In this document: piece after piece, positions 9,001 to 15,945 of the stretch
Layout: each line of letters starts with the position of its first letter
Numbering within the stretch: position 1 is the first letter of the stretch
Assembly: GCF_947500065.1 (NCBI RefSeq)
Contig: NZ_CANMQT010000007.1
Location: forward strand, 124,001-188,000
DNA: 64,000 nt
DNA from: an uncultured Aquimarina sp.
GTDB taxonomy: Bacteria; Bacteroidota; Bacteroidia; Flavobacteriales; Flavobacteriaceae
Reading direction: 5' to 3'
Translations under genes and position numbers: made by a program
The notes under the pieces: generated by a model
Told to the model about the DNA's origin: nothing
The model's input: only the letters and a program-made list of their open reading frames with translations
Database searches by the model: none

Positions 9001-9332
9001 TGCCAGGTAAGTCTTTTAGGAATTCCTCCTTCTACCGGAATAATAAAAACATCAACATTTCCGTCGTATTCTGCATTAAAAGCAATAAGCTTACCATCGG
9101 GAGAAAAAACAGGGTTAGATTCTATTCCTTCATCTATAGTAAGTCTACGAGGTTGAGTCCCATCTGATTTAGCTATCCAAAGATCTTCCGCATAAACAAA
9201 AGCGATATGTGATTGGCTGATCGCTGGTGTATGTAGCATTCGGGTATCACTAGGATCTGTAGCATAAGATTTGATAGAATACAAAGCCGTTAATAGCAGT
9301 ATCTTATAAAGAGTAGAGTTTAAATTTTTCAT
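6072..9332 (-). CDS. Tricorn-type protease (S41 family) with beta-propeller and PDZ domains
   Basis: The 1086-residue product has a signal peptide (about 1-24), so it probably acts in the periplasm. Residues about 30-660 form TolB/PD40-type propeller blades with repeated FSPDGK, WSPDGKSIAYFSDD and WSPDSKKISFSD motifs. An acidic, lysine-rich insert occurs around 555-580. The C-terminal part has a tricorn core domain, a PDZ-like domain (about 785-865) and an S41 peptidase domain: GHHRLQ probably supplies the active-site His, ETAGSGGD places the nucleophile at Ser974, and the Glu in FIVENVGV (Glu1031) fits the tricorn Glu. It would cut peptides into small pieces. The gene stands alone on its strand. 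Length and domain order are normal for bacterial tricorn homologues. Confidence 0.92.
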   Translation of the reverse strand: MKNLNSTLYKILLLTALYSIKSYATDPSDTRMLHTPAISQSHIAFVYAEDLWIAKSDGTQPRRLTIDEGIESNPVFSPDGKLIAFNAEYDGNVDVFIIPVEGGIPKRLTWHPMRDTTLGFSPDGNSVLFNSQRAIHTNRYSKLYQVAINGGFPTELEIPNAWHATYSPDGKHMAYTPIRERFHQWKNYRGGTTANIWLFSFADKSIIKIPQPKGGSNDVQPMWKNDTIFFLSDRNGEFNLFSYQINSKTIEQLTQFDKFPITNADLGTDKIIFEQAGYLHTYDISTKTSTKLTIGIATDLLELRDRYISGSEHIRTADISPSGKRAVFDYRGEIVTVPESKGDPRNLTQSPGSHEKYPAWSPDGKSIAYFSDDSGEYELYIKSQDGKGDPQRFKIPGTGFYAYTNWSPDSKKISFSDNGRNLYILNIASKKVSKIANDEYYVPGAFRNIFGDWSKDSKWIVYSKIIDSNYEQVFLHHIEESKSHPISDGLSNATNPIFDPGGDYIYFFASTDAGPVVNWFDQSNQDMTSSSSIYLATLRKDIISPFAKESDEEEVKEKGESSEDEDKNEDSKKLLQIDIDGIQNRIIDIPIKAGNYRELNSGQANKILYISSNPLDRSIPSSLHEYDLKERKDTKVMELDNYAISSNGKKMLYQKNNTWTITEIAKKPKDGKGTLKVNEIEVKMSPIDEWENIFEEAWRINRDYFYDPGMHGSDWKGMKKKYQQFLPHLSCRNDLNRVIQWMCSELSVGHHRLQGGGEKLNTPERIPGGLLGADYEITNNRYRFKKIYGGLNWNPDLRSPLTEPGVLINKGDYLLAVNGINLEGTMNLFSVFENTADKITEITVSSNGTYKDSRIVKVTPISSEYRLRNRDWVEGNLKKVHEATNGEVAYVYVPNTAGAGHEYFKRYFFPQANKKAIIIDERFNGGGQIADYYINLLLNPYQSHWNFRYGKDLKTPSASIQGPKVMIIDETAGSGGDMLPWMFRKFKVGQMVGKRTWGGLVGVLGFPEFIDGASVTAPNVAIWTEDGFIVENVGVAPDIEVEQLPSEVIKGKDPQLEKAIEIALKELKKNPPKERKRPQYPKRARN

Positions 9333-9511
9333 GACTTGTATGATTGATGAAGATTTATGTTTTTTATTTAATGGATGAAATTAAGTCTTTATGAATTGGA
9401 TTTTGTTAATCATATTTTAAAATAATATAGTTTTATAAACCTTAAGTCTTTAATTGATTATAAAACCCGAAAACTATTGTTTGTTAGTTTGTTAATCTGT
9501 TGTTAAACATG

Positions 9512-9530
9512 TTTTGTTACTGTAACAAAA
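9512..9530. promoter_or_regulatory. Perfect palindrome, probable operator
   Basis: TTTTGTTACTGTAACAAAA is a perfect inverted repeat with 9-bp arms around one central base. It lies 49 bases upstream of the ATG at 9579 and has no T-run of its own, so it looks like a binding site for a dimeric regulator rather than a terminator. It could serve the plus-strand gene at 9579 or, less likely, the minus-strand tricorn gene starting at 9332. Confidence 0.6.
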
Positions 9531-9578
9531 TGTGATTTCTCTTCGTCTTATAAGTATAAATCATAAAAAACGAATAGA

Positions 9579-9911
9579 ATGAAAAAATTAAATGTTATGC
9601 TGTTAGCAGCAGTATTTGCAATCTGTAGTATTGCAAGTGCAAGTACGAAACCAACAAAATCAGAAACTAATTTCACAAAAGAAATTAAGGAGTTATTAAA
9701 AAAGCCTTCATTTGAAGTTGAAAATGAAATAGAGGCTAGTGTTACGTTTACCTTAAATAATGAAGGTGAAATCGTTGTGCTTTCAGTTGATTCTGATAGT
9801 GATAGAATTAAAGGTTTTATCAAAGACAGATTGAACTATAAGAAAATCGAAACGAAGCTAGATGCTGATATTAAGTTTTATACAATGCCGGTTAGAGTAG
9901 TGGCCTCGTAA
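9579..9911 (+). CDS. Small secreted protein of unknown function
   Basis: The product has 110 residues with a clear signal peptide (MKKLNVMLLAAVFAICSIASA). The mature part has about 88 residues: a lysine-rich helix (FTKEIKELLKKPSF), then an alternating pattern predicting beta strands (EIEASVTFTLNNEGEIVVLSVD), a helix (IKGFIKDRLNYKKI) and a final strand ending MPVRVVAS. The strand-helix-strand order is reminiscent of a TonB C-terminal fold, but I cannot confirm this. Similar short proteins are common in flavobacteria and none is characterised to my knowledge. It is a single gene, preceded by a perfect palindrome and followed by a strong terminator, so it probably has its own regulated promoter. 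Confidence 0.8.
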   Translation: MKKLNVMLLAAVFAICSIASASTKPTKSETNFTKEIKELLKKPSFEVENEIEASVTFTLNNEGEIVVLSVDSDSDRIKGFIKDRLNYKKIETKLDADIKFYTMPVRVVAS

Positions 9912-9934
9912 AGTATAGTTTCTTAAAAAGTATG

Positions 9935-9962
9935 ATCCCGGATTAATCACCCGGGATTTTTT
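9935..9962 (+). terminator. Rho-independent terminator
   Basis: ATCCCGG (9935-9941) pairs with CCGGGAT (9951-9957) around a 9-base loop and is followed by TTTTTT (9957-9962). It lies 24 bases after the stop codon of the small secreted protein. Confidence 0.85.
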
Positions 9963-9993
9963 ATGCAATCTATTTTATGTGAAATGATGTTGG

Positions 9994-11601
9994 TTATTTT
10001 CCTGTAATATAGTGTATACTTACCGTTGCTAAATCAGAATCAGGAAATCTAGAAAAATAATTTGGGTTACTTTCTAAACCAACTTCTTTAATAATCTTAA
10101 GAAAAGAAGTAATTTCTAAAATATACTGATCAGAAAATCCATGAGTCGCATCATACGCTGTTGCTGCAGTGTTTCCTATATTTTTAGCGGCAACATCAGG
10201 AGAAATAGTATGTAATTCAATAACGATTAATCCAAATTTGGCAATATGCGGTTCCCATTTCTTAAAATGATCTTTCAGGTTGCGTTCTACGTCATCATTA
10301 CTCAGTAATTTTCCTCTAAAAGCAAATGCACCTGTAGATTTGCTGGGAGTATCTAATTGTGATGTGGGTTCGCTCCAGATTCTGTTATGATCAAGAAAAG
10401 TTCTTACTGATAGGAGGTCTTTTAATTCAATCTTATAATTTTCTTTTAAATCTGTTTCTAAAAGATCAGGATCGCTAATGTCACCCCAAATTACTTTGGC
10501 CCATATATCTGCCTGAATTAGATTGGCTCTAGTGACTTTAAGAGCGGCTTTATTATAATCCGCTCCAACTAAAAATAAAGGATGATCATCCAGATGTTTT
10601 CCTCTTAATGTTTTAGATGCTATAATTTCAAAAAGATGAATAAGAAAAGCTCCATTTCCACAACCCATATCAAGAATTCCTTTGGGTTGTTCTTCTAGTG
10701 GTTTGTTAAATAAACTAATAATAATTTCATCTATTTTTTTAAAATAAGTGGCGTGAGCACCACCACTTCCCCAAACATTCATTTCACGGTCTACATGAGT
10801 CTCATCAACATTTTGTTCTGTGTTCCACAAAACCTTAGGATCTCCAAATAGTAGTTTGTCCATTTGCCTGAACATGGGGATATAAGAAACCGTTACTCCA
10901 TAGGCTGTTGCTCTTTTGGCAAAAAACAGTCCTTTATTAGTAAACGTATAATTTTCATTGTTTTTACTGAACCATCCTAAAGTGCTTAAAAAGGTCAGAA
11001 TTGTATCAAAACTTGCAGGAAAGCGATGATATTCATCTGCGCTAAAGGATGCTTCCATAAAATATTTATGAAACATTCCACCCATTCCAAGATGAACGAT
11101 TGTTGGCCCAACGAGAATACCTTCTATATGTTTTAATATTTGTTGTTGTATTCGACTTATTAATGGATCTTCAGAAAGGGTGAGATTGAATGAGTTTTGG
11201 TATTGAGTAATTAACTTTTCTAATTTATGAAAAGGTTCCAATTCGAATTTTCTGGGATGGAATTTACCAGAATACTCCAGAAGATCTATGACACCTTCAT
11301 ATAAGTAAAAATGTTCGAATGCTGTTTTTGTATATGCATTTATAGATACTTTTACAGAATTTTGTTCAATTTTATAATCTAGCCATCCTTGAGAGGATAA
11401 CATTCTTAGTGCAACATTAAGATATCCAGAATTTCCATTAAATTGCTCCGCAATTTTAGATACAGATGCAGTTTGATGAGTAAGGAGATAACCAGTAATA
11501 TTGTTCTTAAAAATAGAATAAGCAACTGGCGCTACAGCGATTCCGTCTAAATGCCTAAATAATTCTTCTCGGAATATTTGTTTTTCTTGTTTTGTAAGCA
11601 T
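9994..11601 (-). CDS. AprA/PKS MT1-like SAM-dependent methyltransferase, stand-alone
   Basis: The 535-residue cytoplasmic protein has no signal peptide. Its N-terminal 260 residues contain two similar winged-helix units: HLDGIAVAPVAYSIF (about 18-32) and HIEGILVGPTIVHLG (about 158-172) begin matching segments, each followed by a helical region ending in LSSQGWL or LSTLGWF. The C-terminal half is a class I methyltransferase with motif I LDMGCGNGAF (about 312-321). The segment VRTFLDHNRIW resembles the conserved VRxFLDHDR of AprA/CurA-type methyltransferase domains of polyketide synthases. No acyl carrier protein or PKS gene is nearby. The substrate is unknown; a free-standing enzyme on a carrier-bound or small-molecule substrate is inferred. 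Confidence 0.7.
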   Translation of the reverse strand: MLTKQEKQIFREELFRHLDGIAVAPVAYSIFKNNITGYLLTHQTASVSKIAEQFNGNSGYLNVALRMLSSQGWLDYKIEQNSVKVSINAYTKTAFEHFYLYEGVIDLLEYSGKFHPRKFELEPFHKLEKLITQYQNSFNLTLSEDPLISRIQQQILKHIEGILVGPTIVHLGMGGMFHKYFMEASFSADEYHRFPASFDTILTFLSTLGWFSKNNENYTFTNKGLFFAKRATAYGVTVSYIPMFRQMDKLLFGDPKVLWNTEQNVDETHVDREMNVWGSGGAHATYFKKIDEIIISLFNKPLEEQPKGILDMGCGNGAFLIHLFEIIASKTLRGKHLDDHPLFLVGADYNKAALKVTRANLIQADIWAKVIWGDISDPDLLETDLKENYKIELKDLLSVRTFLDHNRIWSEPTSQLDTPSKSTGAFAFRGKLLSNDDVERNLKDHFKKWEPHIAKFGLIVIELHTISPDVAAKNIGNTAATAYDATHGFSDQYILEITSFLKIIKEVGLESNPNYFSRFPDSDLATVSIHYITGK

Positions 11602-11681
11602 AAAACCTTATTTGATTTGGTTGTAGAGTTTACTGTGATTAGTCTCATCCAAATTAAGGATTTATTTTTGAAGATAGTGTG

Positions 11682-11945
11682 CTATGCTTTCTTATTTGCG
11701 GTAGTTTTATCTTCTTTTTTAGGCATAGGACCTCTTAGGTGAATGACCAGCCCATTTAAAAAGTTCCGCAAAATTTGGTCACCACACTCCATATATTTAG
11801 GATGATTTTCATTTCTGAAAATAGCTCCAAGTTCACTTTTAGTCACCTTAAAATCTACCAGAGCACAAATCTTTACGATATCATCATCTCTCAGTTTGTG
11901 TGCTACTCGTAATTTTTTAAAAATATCATTGTTCGTTAATCCCAT
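11682..11945 (-). CDS. DUF1456 (YehS-like) protein
   Basis: An 87-residue soluble protein with one DUF1456 unit: MGLTNNDIFKKLRVAHKLRD at the start, then DDIVKICALVDFKVTKSEL and a C-terminal FLNGL segment. Enterobacterial YehS carries two such units in about 150 residues, so this is a half-length, single-unit version; single-unit members occur in Bacteroidetes. The C-terminal tail is lysine-rich (KKEDKTTANKKA). Function is unknown. The gene is divergent from the TerB-like gene, with 109 bases between their preferred starts, and 80 bases upstream of the methyltransferase gene on the same strand. Confidence 0.8.
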   Translation of the reverse strand: MGLTNNDIFKKLRVAHKLRDDDIVKICALVDFKVTKSELGAIFRNENHPKYMECGDQILRNFLNGLVIHLRGPMPKKEDKTTANKKA

Positions 11946-12054
11946 AAAAGCAAAGGTACTTTTTTAAATGAGTTCAAAGAAAAAAATATCGTTTATGTTC
12001 TATAACAAATATGTTTATAGGATATTTGCATACTCAAAATTTTATATTAAAAAG

Positions 12055-12456
12055 ATGTATAGTAAGGAAGAGAAATTAAGTTTATTATCAGAAATGATTG
12101 ATTTTGCAAAGGCTGATAAAAAAATAAAGGACGAAGAATATAATTTTATTTTGGCTGTAGCCTCTCAACTTGAAATAACAGAGGAAGAGATTGGTCATTT
12201 GGTAAGAAATAATGCGGAAAAGAAACATCTACAACCAGAGTCGCAAAGAATATTACAATTTCATAGATTGATTTTACTAATGAATGTTGATCAGGAAACA
12301 TCACAATCAGAAATTCATAAAATCAGGGAAATGGGATTGCATATGGGATTAAGATCTGAAGCTATAGATTCTGTGCTTAAAGAAATGCATAACTATCCTA
12401 ATAAAGTAATTCCACCGAAAGAATTGATTACAATTTTTACTAGATTTTATAACTAG
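12055..12456 (+). CDS. TerB-like helical protein
   Basis: I start this 133-residue protein at ATG 12055 (MYSKEEKLSLLSEMIDFAKA). The open frame continues upstream to 11968, but those codons encode an unlike, aromatic and basic stretch and overlap the probable promoter region. The sequence is all-helical, with KADKKIKDEEYNFI and LEITEEEI resembling the paired acidic helices of the TerB/DjlA-like metal-binding fold. Bacteroidetes homologues are often misnamed as an excinuclease subunit. It is cytoplasmic, and its function is not known. A strong terminator follows. Confidence 0.75.
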   Translation: MYSKEEKLSLLSEMIDFAKADKKIKDEEYNFILAVASQLEITEEEIGHLVRNNAEKKHLQPESQRILQFHRLILLMNVDQETSQSEIHKIREMGLHMGLRSEAIDSVLKEMHNYPNKVIPPKELITIFTRFYN

Positions 12457-12487
12457 TAAAAATATCTACTTATAATATCCGATACGC

Positions 12488-12522
12488 AAACCTTCAAGTG
12501 CAGCTTGAAGGTTTTACTTTTT
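12488..12522 (+). terminator. Rho-independent terminator
   Basis: AAACCTTCAAG (12488-12498) pairs perfectly with CTTGAAGGTTT (12504-12514) around a 5-base loop; TTTT and a second T-run follow. It lies 32 bases beyond the TerB-like gene. Confidence 0.85.
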
Positions 12523-12555
12523 CGTGCATTTCTGTCATTCAAAAAAACAAATAAT

Positions 12556-12600
12556 TGACAAAATGACATAGTTTAAATATGCAAAAGTGACATTTTGACA
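12556..12600 (+). promoter_or_regulatory. Four direct TGACA repeats upstream of hsp20
   Basis: TGACA occurs at 12556, 12564, 12588 and 12596: two pairs with 8-base periodicity whose equivalent copies are 32 bases apart, about three helical turns. One TGTCA lies further upstream at 12533. The array sits 77-121 bases before the Hsp20 ATG and looks like a regulator or alternative promoter array for heat-shock induction; this role is inferred. Confidence 0.5.
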
Positions 12601-12676
12601 TAAAAACAGCAATGGAACTCTAATTGCTATATACTCATTGAATTTGAAATATAGAATAACTTAAAAATATAATACA

Positions 12677-13108
12677 ATGAGTTTAGTAAAAAGAACAGAT
12701 AGATTACCTTTTATTTTTGATGATATTTTTAATACGGATTGGTTCGGTGGAATCAGTAACGATCATAAAATAGGTTTCAATACTCCTGCCGTTAATGTAA
12801 AAGAAAATGATAATGATTTTGTTATCGAACTTGCAGCACCAGGATTAGTAAAAGAAGATTTTAAAATAGAATTAGATAACGATGTATTAACTATTTCTTC
12901 TGAAACGAGTAATGATGCCTCAGAAGAGAAAGATAATTATACCAGAAAAGAATTTAGCTACAGTACGTTTAAGCGTTCATTTACCTTACCAGATACTGTG
13001 AATAGTGTTGAGATTTTAGCTTCTTATAACAGTGGAATTTTATCCGTAAAACTTCCTAAAAAAGAAGAAGCAAAAGTACAACCTAAGCGATCGATAGAAA
13101 TTTCATAA
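12677..13108 (+). CDS. Hsp20 / alpha-crystallin family small heat-shock protein
   Basis: A 143-residue cytoplasmic chaperone that would hold unfolding proteins without ATP. The N-terminal 35 residues are the variable arm (LPFIFDDIFNTDWFGG). The alpha-crystallin domain spans about 36-132: FNTPAVNVKENDNDFVIELA, then FKIELDNDVLTISS, then FSYSTFKRSFTLPD and the final NSGILSVKLPKK strand. A short tail ends in IEIS, which includes the IxI-type motif that binds a neighbouring subunit. Length is normal. The gene is monocistronic, with a TGACA repeat array upstream and a strong terminator downstream. Confidence 0.95.
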   Translation: MSLVKRTDRLPFIFDDIFNTDWFGGISNDHKIGFNTPAVNVKENDNDFVIELAAPGLVKEDFKIELDNDVLTISSETSNDASEEKDNYTRKEFSYSTFKRSFTLPDTVNSVEILASYNSGILSVKLPKKEEAKVQPKRSIEIS

Positions 13109-13145
13109 GTTGATTTGAGATTTGAGTTAGTTAGTTAATGTTACG

Positions 13146-13176
13146 AAAAACGCCCTTATTAAAAGGGCGTTTTTTT
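13146..13176 (+). terminator. Rho-independent terminator, probably bidirectional
   Basis: AAAAACGCCCTT (13146-13157) pairs perfectly with AAGGGCGTTTTT (13163-13174) around ATTAA, with the T-run ending at 13176. It lies 37 bases after hsp20. The opposite strand also ends in five T, so it can serve the convergent gene whose stop is at 13183. Confidence 0.9.
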
Positions 13177-13182
13177 ATGTTT

Positions 13183-13653
13183 TTATAATGTGTTTCCGTA
13201 ATAACAATCTTTAGAAAGAGCTTTAGAGTAACTGGTTTTGGATTCTAAATCCATAATAAGATACATCTCTTTTTTCAGCTTTATTTCTATTCTATTTTGC
13301 TTCCAGTATATTTTGATATCCTTTGATTTAAGGTTTTTAATGTAACTATACTTATTTGCAAAAGTAGTCGTTAGAGGAGGTGCATTTCCATTTTTTGTAG
13401 CTTCTTTTGGACTGATTTTTATGGATTCAGGATCAACGACTGAGCAAAGAAATCCATCAAAATCAATTCCCTGCTTATCAGAATTCAATACATATACCCA
13501 TACAGAATATTCATCTTCTTCTATCATTAGTGTTCTACCAGATATAGGATCTGTAGAAGTAATGAAAATACCATCAACGGTTCCTTCTGATCTTGTTTTT
13601 GGTGTACCTATGGCAAATACACTAGTAAATATTGATAATAAAATTAGTTTCAT
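13183..13653 (-). CDS. Secreted hypothetical protein
   Basis: The product has 156 residues with a short signal peptide (MKLILLSIFTSVFAIG). I do not recognise a domain. The mature part predicts beta strands (DGIFITST, YSVWVYVLN, DIKIYWKQNRIEIKLK) and has two cysteines (in GFLCSVV and KDCYYG) that could form a disulphide. No metal or catalytic motif is evident. It is convergent with hsp20 and shares its bidirectional terminator. The gene has its own 480-base upstream region and no operon partner. Confidence 0.65.
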   Translation of the reverse strand: MKLILLSIFTSVFAIGTPKTRSEGTVDGIFITSTDPISGRTLMIEEDEYSVWVYVLNSDKQGIDFDGFLCSVVDPESIKISPKEATKNGNAPPLTTTFANKYSYIKNLKSKDIKIYWKQNRIEIKLKKEMYLIMDLESKTSYSKALSKDCYYGNTL

Positions 13654-14135
13654 TTAAGGCGTACTTTATATTAATTATAATTATCACAAACAGTTTGCCT
13701 GCATTGTTATAAGTTTTAAGCCCTAATAAAATTATATGAGTTAGATCAGAAGAATGAAATTATATTAAATTATGATCTATATGAATTGTGTATGGCACGA
13801 ATTTAAGGAATTAATCTTAAAGTTGTATCGATTATTTGTATATAAATTTGTGAGATTTCCCCCTCAATTTTCTGTTTTTAAACTTAATAACATCAATTAA
13901 ACACTCGATTTAATCTTTTTAATCATATGCGTTTATTGAATTGTATTTAACTGATTCATAAAGTAATGTCGCCAAATAAAATATGACTATAAAAAGCAAT
14001 ACTTCAGTATTTATTTGCAAGAAGCTGATCAGTTTTAGAATTTAATAATCCAAGTTTACTGTCAATAAAAGGATATAGTCTGATTAGGATGCTAAGCATT
14101 ATAAATATGTTTCTAATTACTTTTTTTTACAAGAA
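13654..14135. other. Long AT-rich intergenic region
   Basis: This 482-base stretch lies between two minus-strand genes. It holds no open frame that looks coding and no RNA gene that I recognise. It presumably contains the promoter of the gene starting at 13653. I see nothing else in it. Confidence 0.55.
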
Positions 14136-15161
14136 TTAAACTAAACTTAGTTTTATGGCACTTTCTGCACAAGCCAATACCGCATCTTTTGCAGAGATAG
14201 GTTGCCAACCTAAAAGTTTTATAGCTTTCTTGTTATTTACTTTTCTTTCTGCGCCTAAATCAACCAGAATTGGTTTTATAGTTTTATCAAGATTAGAGAA
14301 TAAACGTATAACAAAATCAGGTAAAGAAAATTTTGGCACTTTTTTGTCAGGATATTTTTCTCTTAATATAGAGGCTACTTCCTTAAAGGTTAAAAAACCA
14401 GCTGAGCATACAAAGCGTTCGCCAGCAGCTTCAGGAGTTTCCATTGCTCTTATATGCAGATCGGCTACGGATCGAACATCAACCATATCAAAACCAATTT
14501 TTGGAATTGCAGGAGAACTACCGTCCATTGCTTTTATTACAATATTAGCAGAGGTTCCAAAATCTTTTTCTAGTATTGGACCCAGAATTGCTCCAGGACA
14601 AATGGTGGTCAATTCTAATCCACTAGTATCACTTTTAATAAAATCCCAAGCAGCTTTTTCTGCTATTGTTTTACTTCTGAAATATGGAGTAGAGTCTTTT
14701 ATATTGGTAATATCGGTCCAATGGTTTTCATCAAAAACACCTTTTCTGTTAGATTTCTCTTTCCCATATGCAATTGCTCCAGAAGAGGATGTAAGCACTA
14801 CTCTTCTGAGTCCATGTTTAGAGGCAGCTTTTAATATATTTATCGTTCCAGCTTTAGCAGGAGCAATGAGTTCTTCTTCATGTTTTGGTAATTCTCTAGG
14901 AAAAGGCGAAGCAATATGTATTACATCCTGAACTTCGCTTATAAGATCATCCCATATGTTTTCATCCATTAAATCCGCTTCAGCAAAATATAATTTGTCA
15001 ATATTATCCGTGTTTTTTGCGATAATTTGTTTTATTTCATCAGCTCTTTTCATGTTTCGTAATGTGCCAATAACTTCATATCCTTTATTAAGTAATTGGA
15101 TGGCAGTATGGGAACCAAGAAAACCGGTTACTCCGGTGAGTAATACTTTTTTATTTTCCAT
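14136..15161 (-). CDS. Extended SDR NAD(P)-dependent reductase/epimerase (dihydroflavonol-reductase-like)
   Basis: A 341-residue cytoplasmic Rossmann enzyme. The nucleotide-binding motif is TGVTGFLGS (9-17); the catalytic Tyr160 and Lys164 lie in YFRSK, with the Ser of LTSSSGA (about 126) completing the site. The PCPGAILGP-like segment (here CPGAILGP) and the VADLH motif match dihydroflavonol 4-reductase-like, cinnamoyl-CoA-reductase-like extended SDRs that reduce aldehydes or ketones. The N-terminal TLRN after beta-2 hints at NADPH use. The substrate is unknown. It lies 24 bases after the LytTR regulator gene on the same strand, so it could be the third gene of that operon. Confidence 0.88.
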   Translation of the reverse strand: MENKKVLLTGVTGFLGSHTAIQLLNKGYEVIGTLRNMKRADEIKQIIAKNTDNIDKLYFAEADLMDENIWDDLISEVQDVIHIASPFPRELPKHEEELIAPAKAGTINILKAASKHGLRRVVLTSSSGAIAYGKEKSNRKGVFDENHWTDITNIKDSTPYFRSKTIAEKAAWDFIKSDTSGLELTTICPGAILGPILEKDFGTSANIVIKAMDGSSPAIPKIGFDMVDVRSVADLHIRAMETPEAAGERFVCSAGFLTFKEVASILREKYPDKKVPKFSLPDFVIRLFSNLDKTIKPILVDLGAERKVNNKKAIKLLGWQPISAKDAVLACAESAIKLSLV

Positions 15162-15185
15162 TTCTTAAGATGATTTTTACAATTT

Positions 15186-15944
15186 TTAGAGATCTAACCA
15201 TTTTTTAAAATTAGAGGTTCGTTCTCGCGAAACAATAATCTGTTCTTCTTCTTGTGGTTTTAGTTTGAGTAATAACCTACTATTAAAATAACTGTGTATT
15301 TCTGTAACCGCTTTTACTGATATCATAAATTTTCTATTGATTCTAAAAAAATGAACGGGATCCAGAATATCCTCTAGCTGATCTATAGAGTATTCAATGG
15401 GGTATTGCTGTCCAGTATGAGAGTGCAGAAAGATCAAACCTTCATTCGATTTGAAATAAGCAATATCTTCTACACTAAAGGTGTTAAATTGATTACCAAC
15501 CTTAATCATGAACCGCTTTTTGTATTCTTTAGTAAATAAGTCTTTAATTTTTTCTAATTTTTCATCATTAAAAATTGCATCAGATTTTATCTGTGACTTT
15601 CTATATTTTCCAAGGGCATTTTTGAGATCACTTTTATCAATAGGTTTTAATAAATAATCTAATCCGTTATACTTAAATCCTCTAATAGCATATTCGTTGT
15701 ATGCCGTAGTAAAAATAACTGGAGGATGATCCTCTAGCATATCCAGAATATCAAACCCGTATCCATCATTAAGCTGAATGTCCAGAAATATTAAATCAGG
15801 TTTTGGGTTATTGTCAAACCATTGACGACCATTTTCTACAGATGTGATTTGACCAGTTATCCTAATTTCAGGAGCGAGCTCCCCAATAAGAGCTGCCAGT
15901 CGTTTAGAGGCAAAATTTTCATCTTCTACAATTACTGCTGTCAT
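15186..15944 (-). CDS. LytTR-family response regulator
   Basis: A 252-residue regulator with a receiver domain (about 1-120) and a LytTR DNA-binding domain (about 150-250). The phosphorylated residue is Asp55 in LIFLDIQL, with acidic Glu7/Asp8 (VEDE), TTAYNEYA and KPID at the expected places. LytTR features include YFKSNEGLIFLH and HFFRINRKFMIS. The start lies one base after the stop of the histidine kinase gene, so the two are translated together. It probably regulates the divergent TonB receptor operon and perhaps the downstream SDR gene; that is inference from layout. Confidence 0.93.
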   Translation of the reverse strand: MTAVIVEDENFASKRLAALIGELAPEIRITGQITSVENGRQWFDNNPKPDLIFLDIQLNDGYGFDILDMLEDHPPVIFTTAYNEYAIRGFKYNGLDYLLKPIDKSDLKNALGKYRKSQIKSDAIFNDEKLEKIKDLFTKEYKKRFMIKVGNQFNTFSVEDIAYFKSNEGLIFLHSHTGQQYPIEYSIDQLEDILDPVHFFRINRKFMISVKAVTEIHSYFNSRLLLKLKPQEEEQIIVSRERTSNFKKWLDL

Positions 15945-15945
15945 C

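Noticed and set aside
14155..14931. Long open frame on the plus strand opposite the SDR gene
   Set aside because: It is antisense to a clear SDR enzyme with intact catalytic motifs, and its translation has no recognisable domain or start context.
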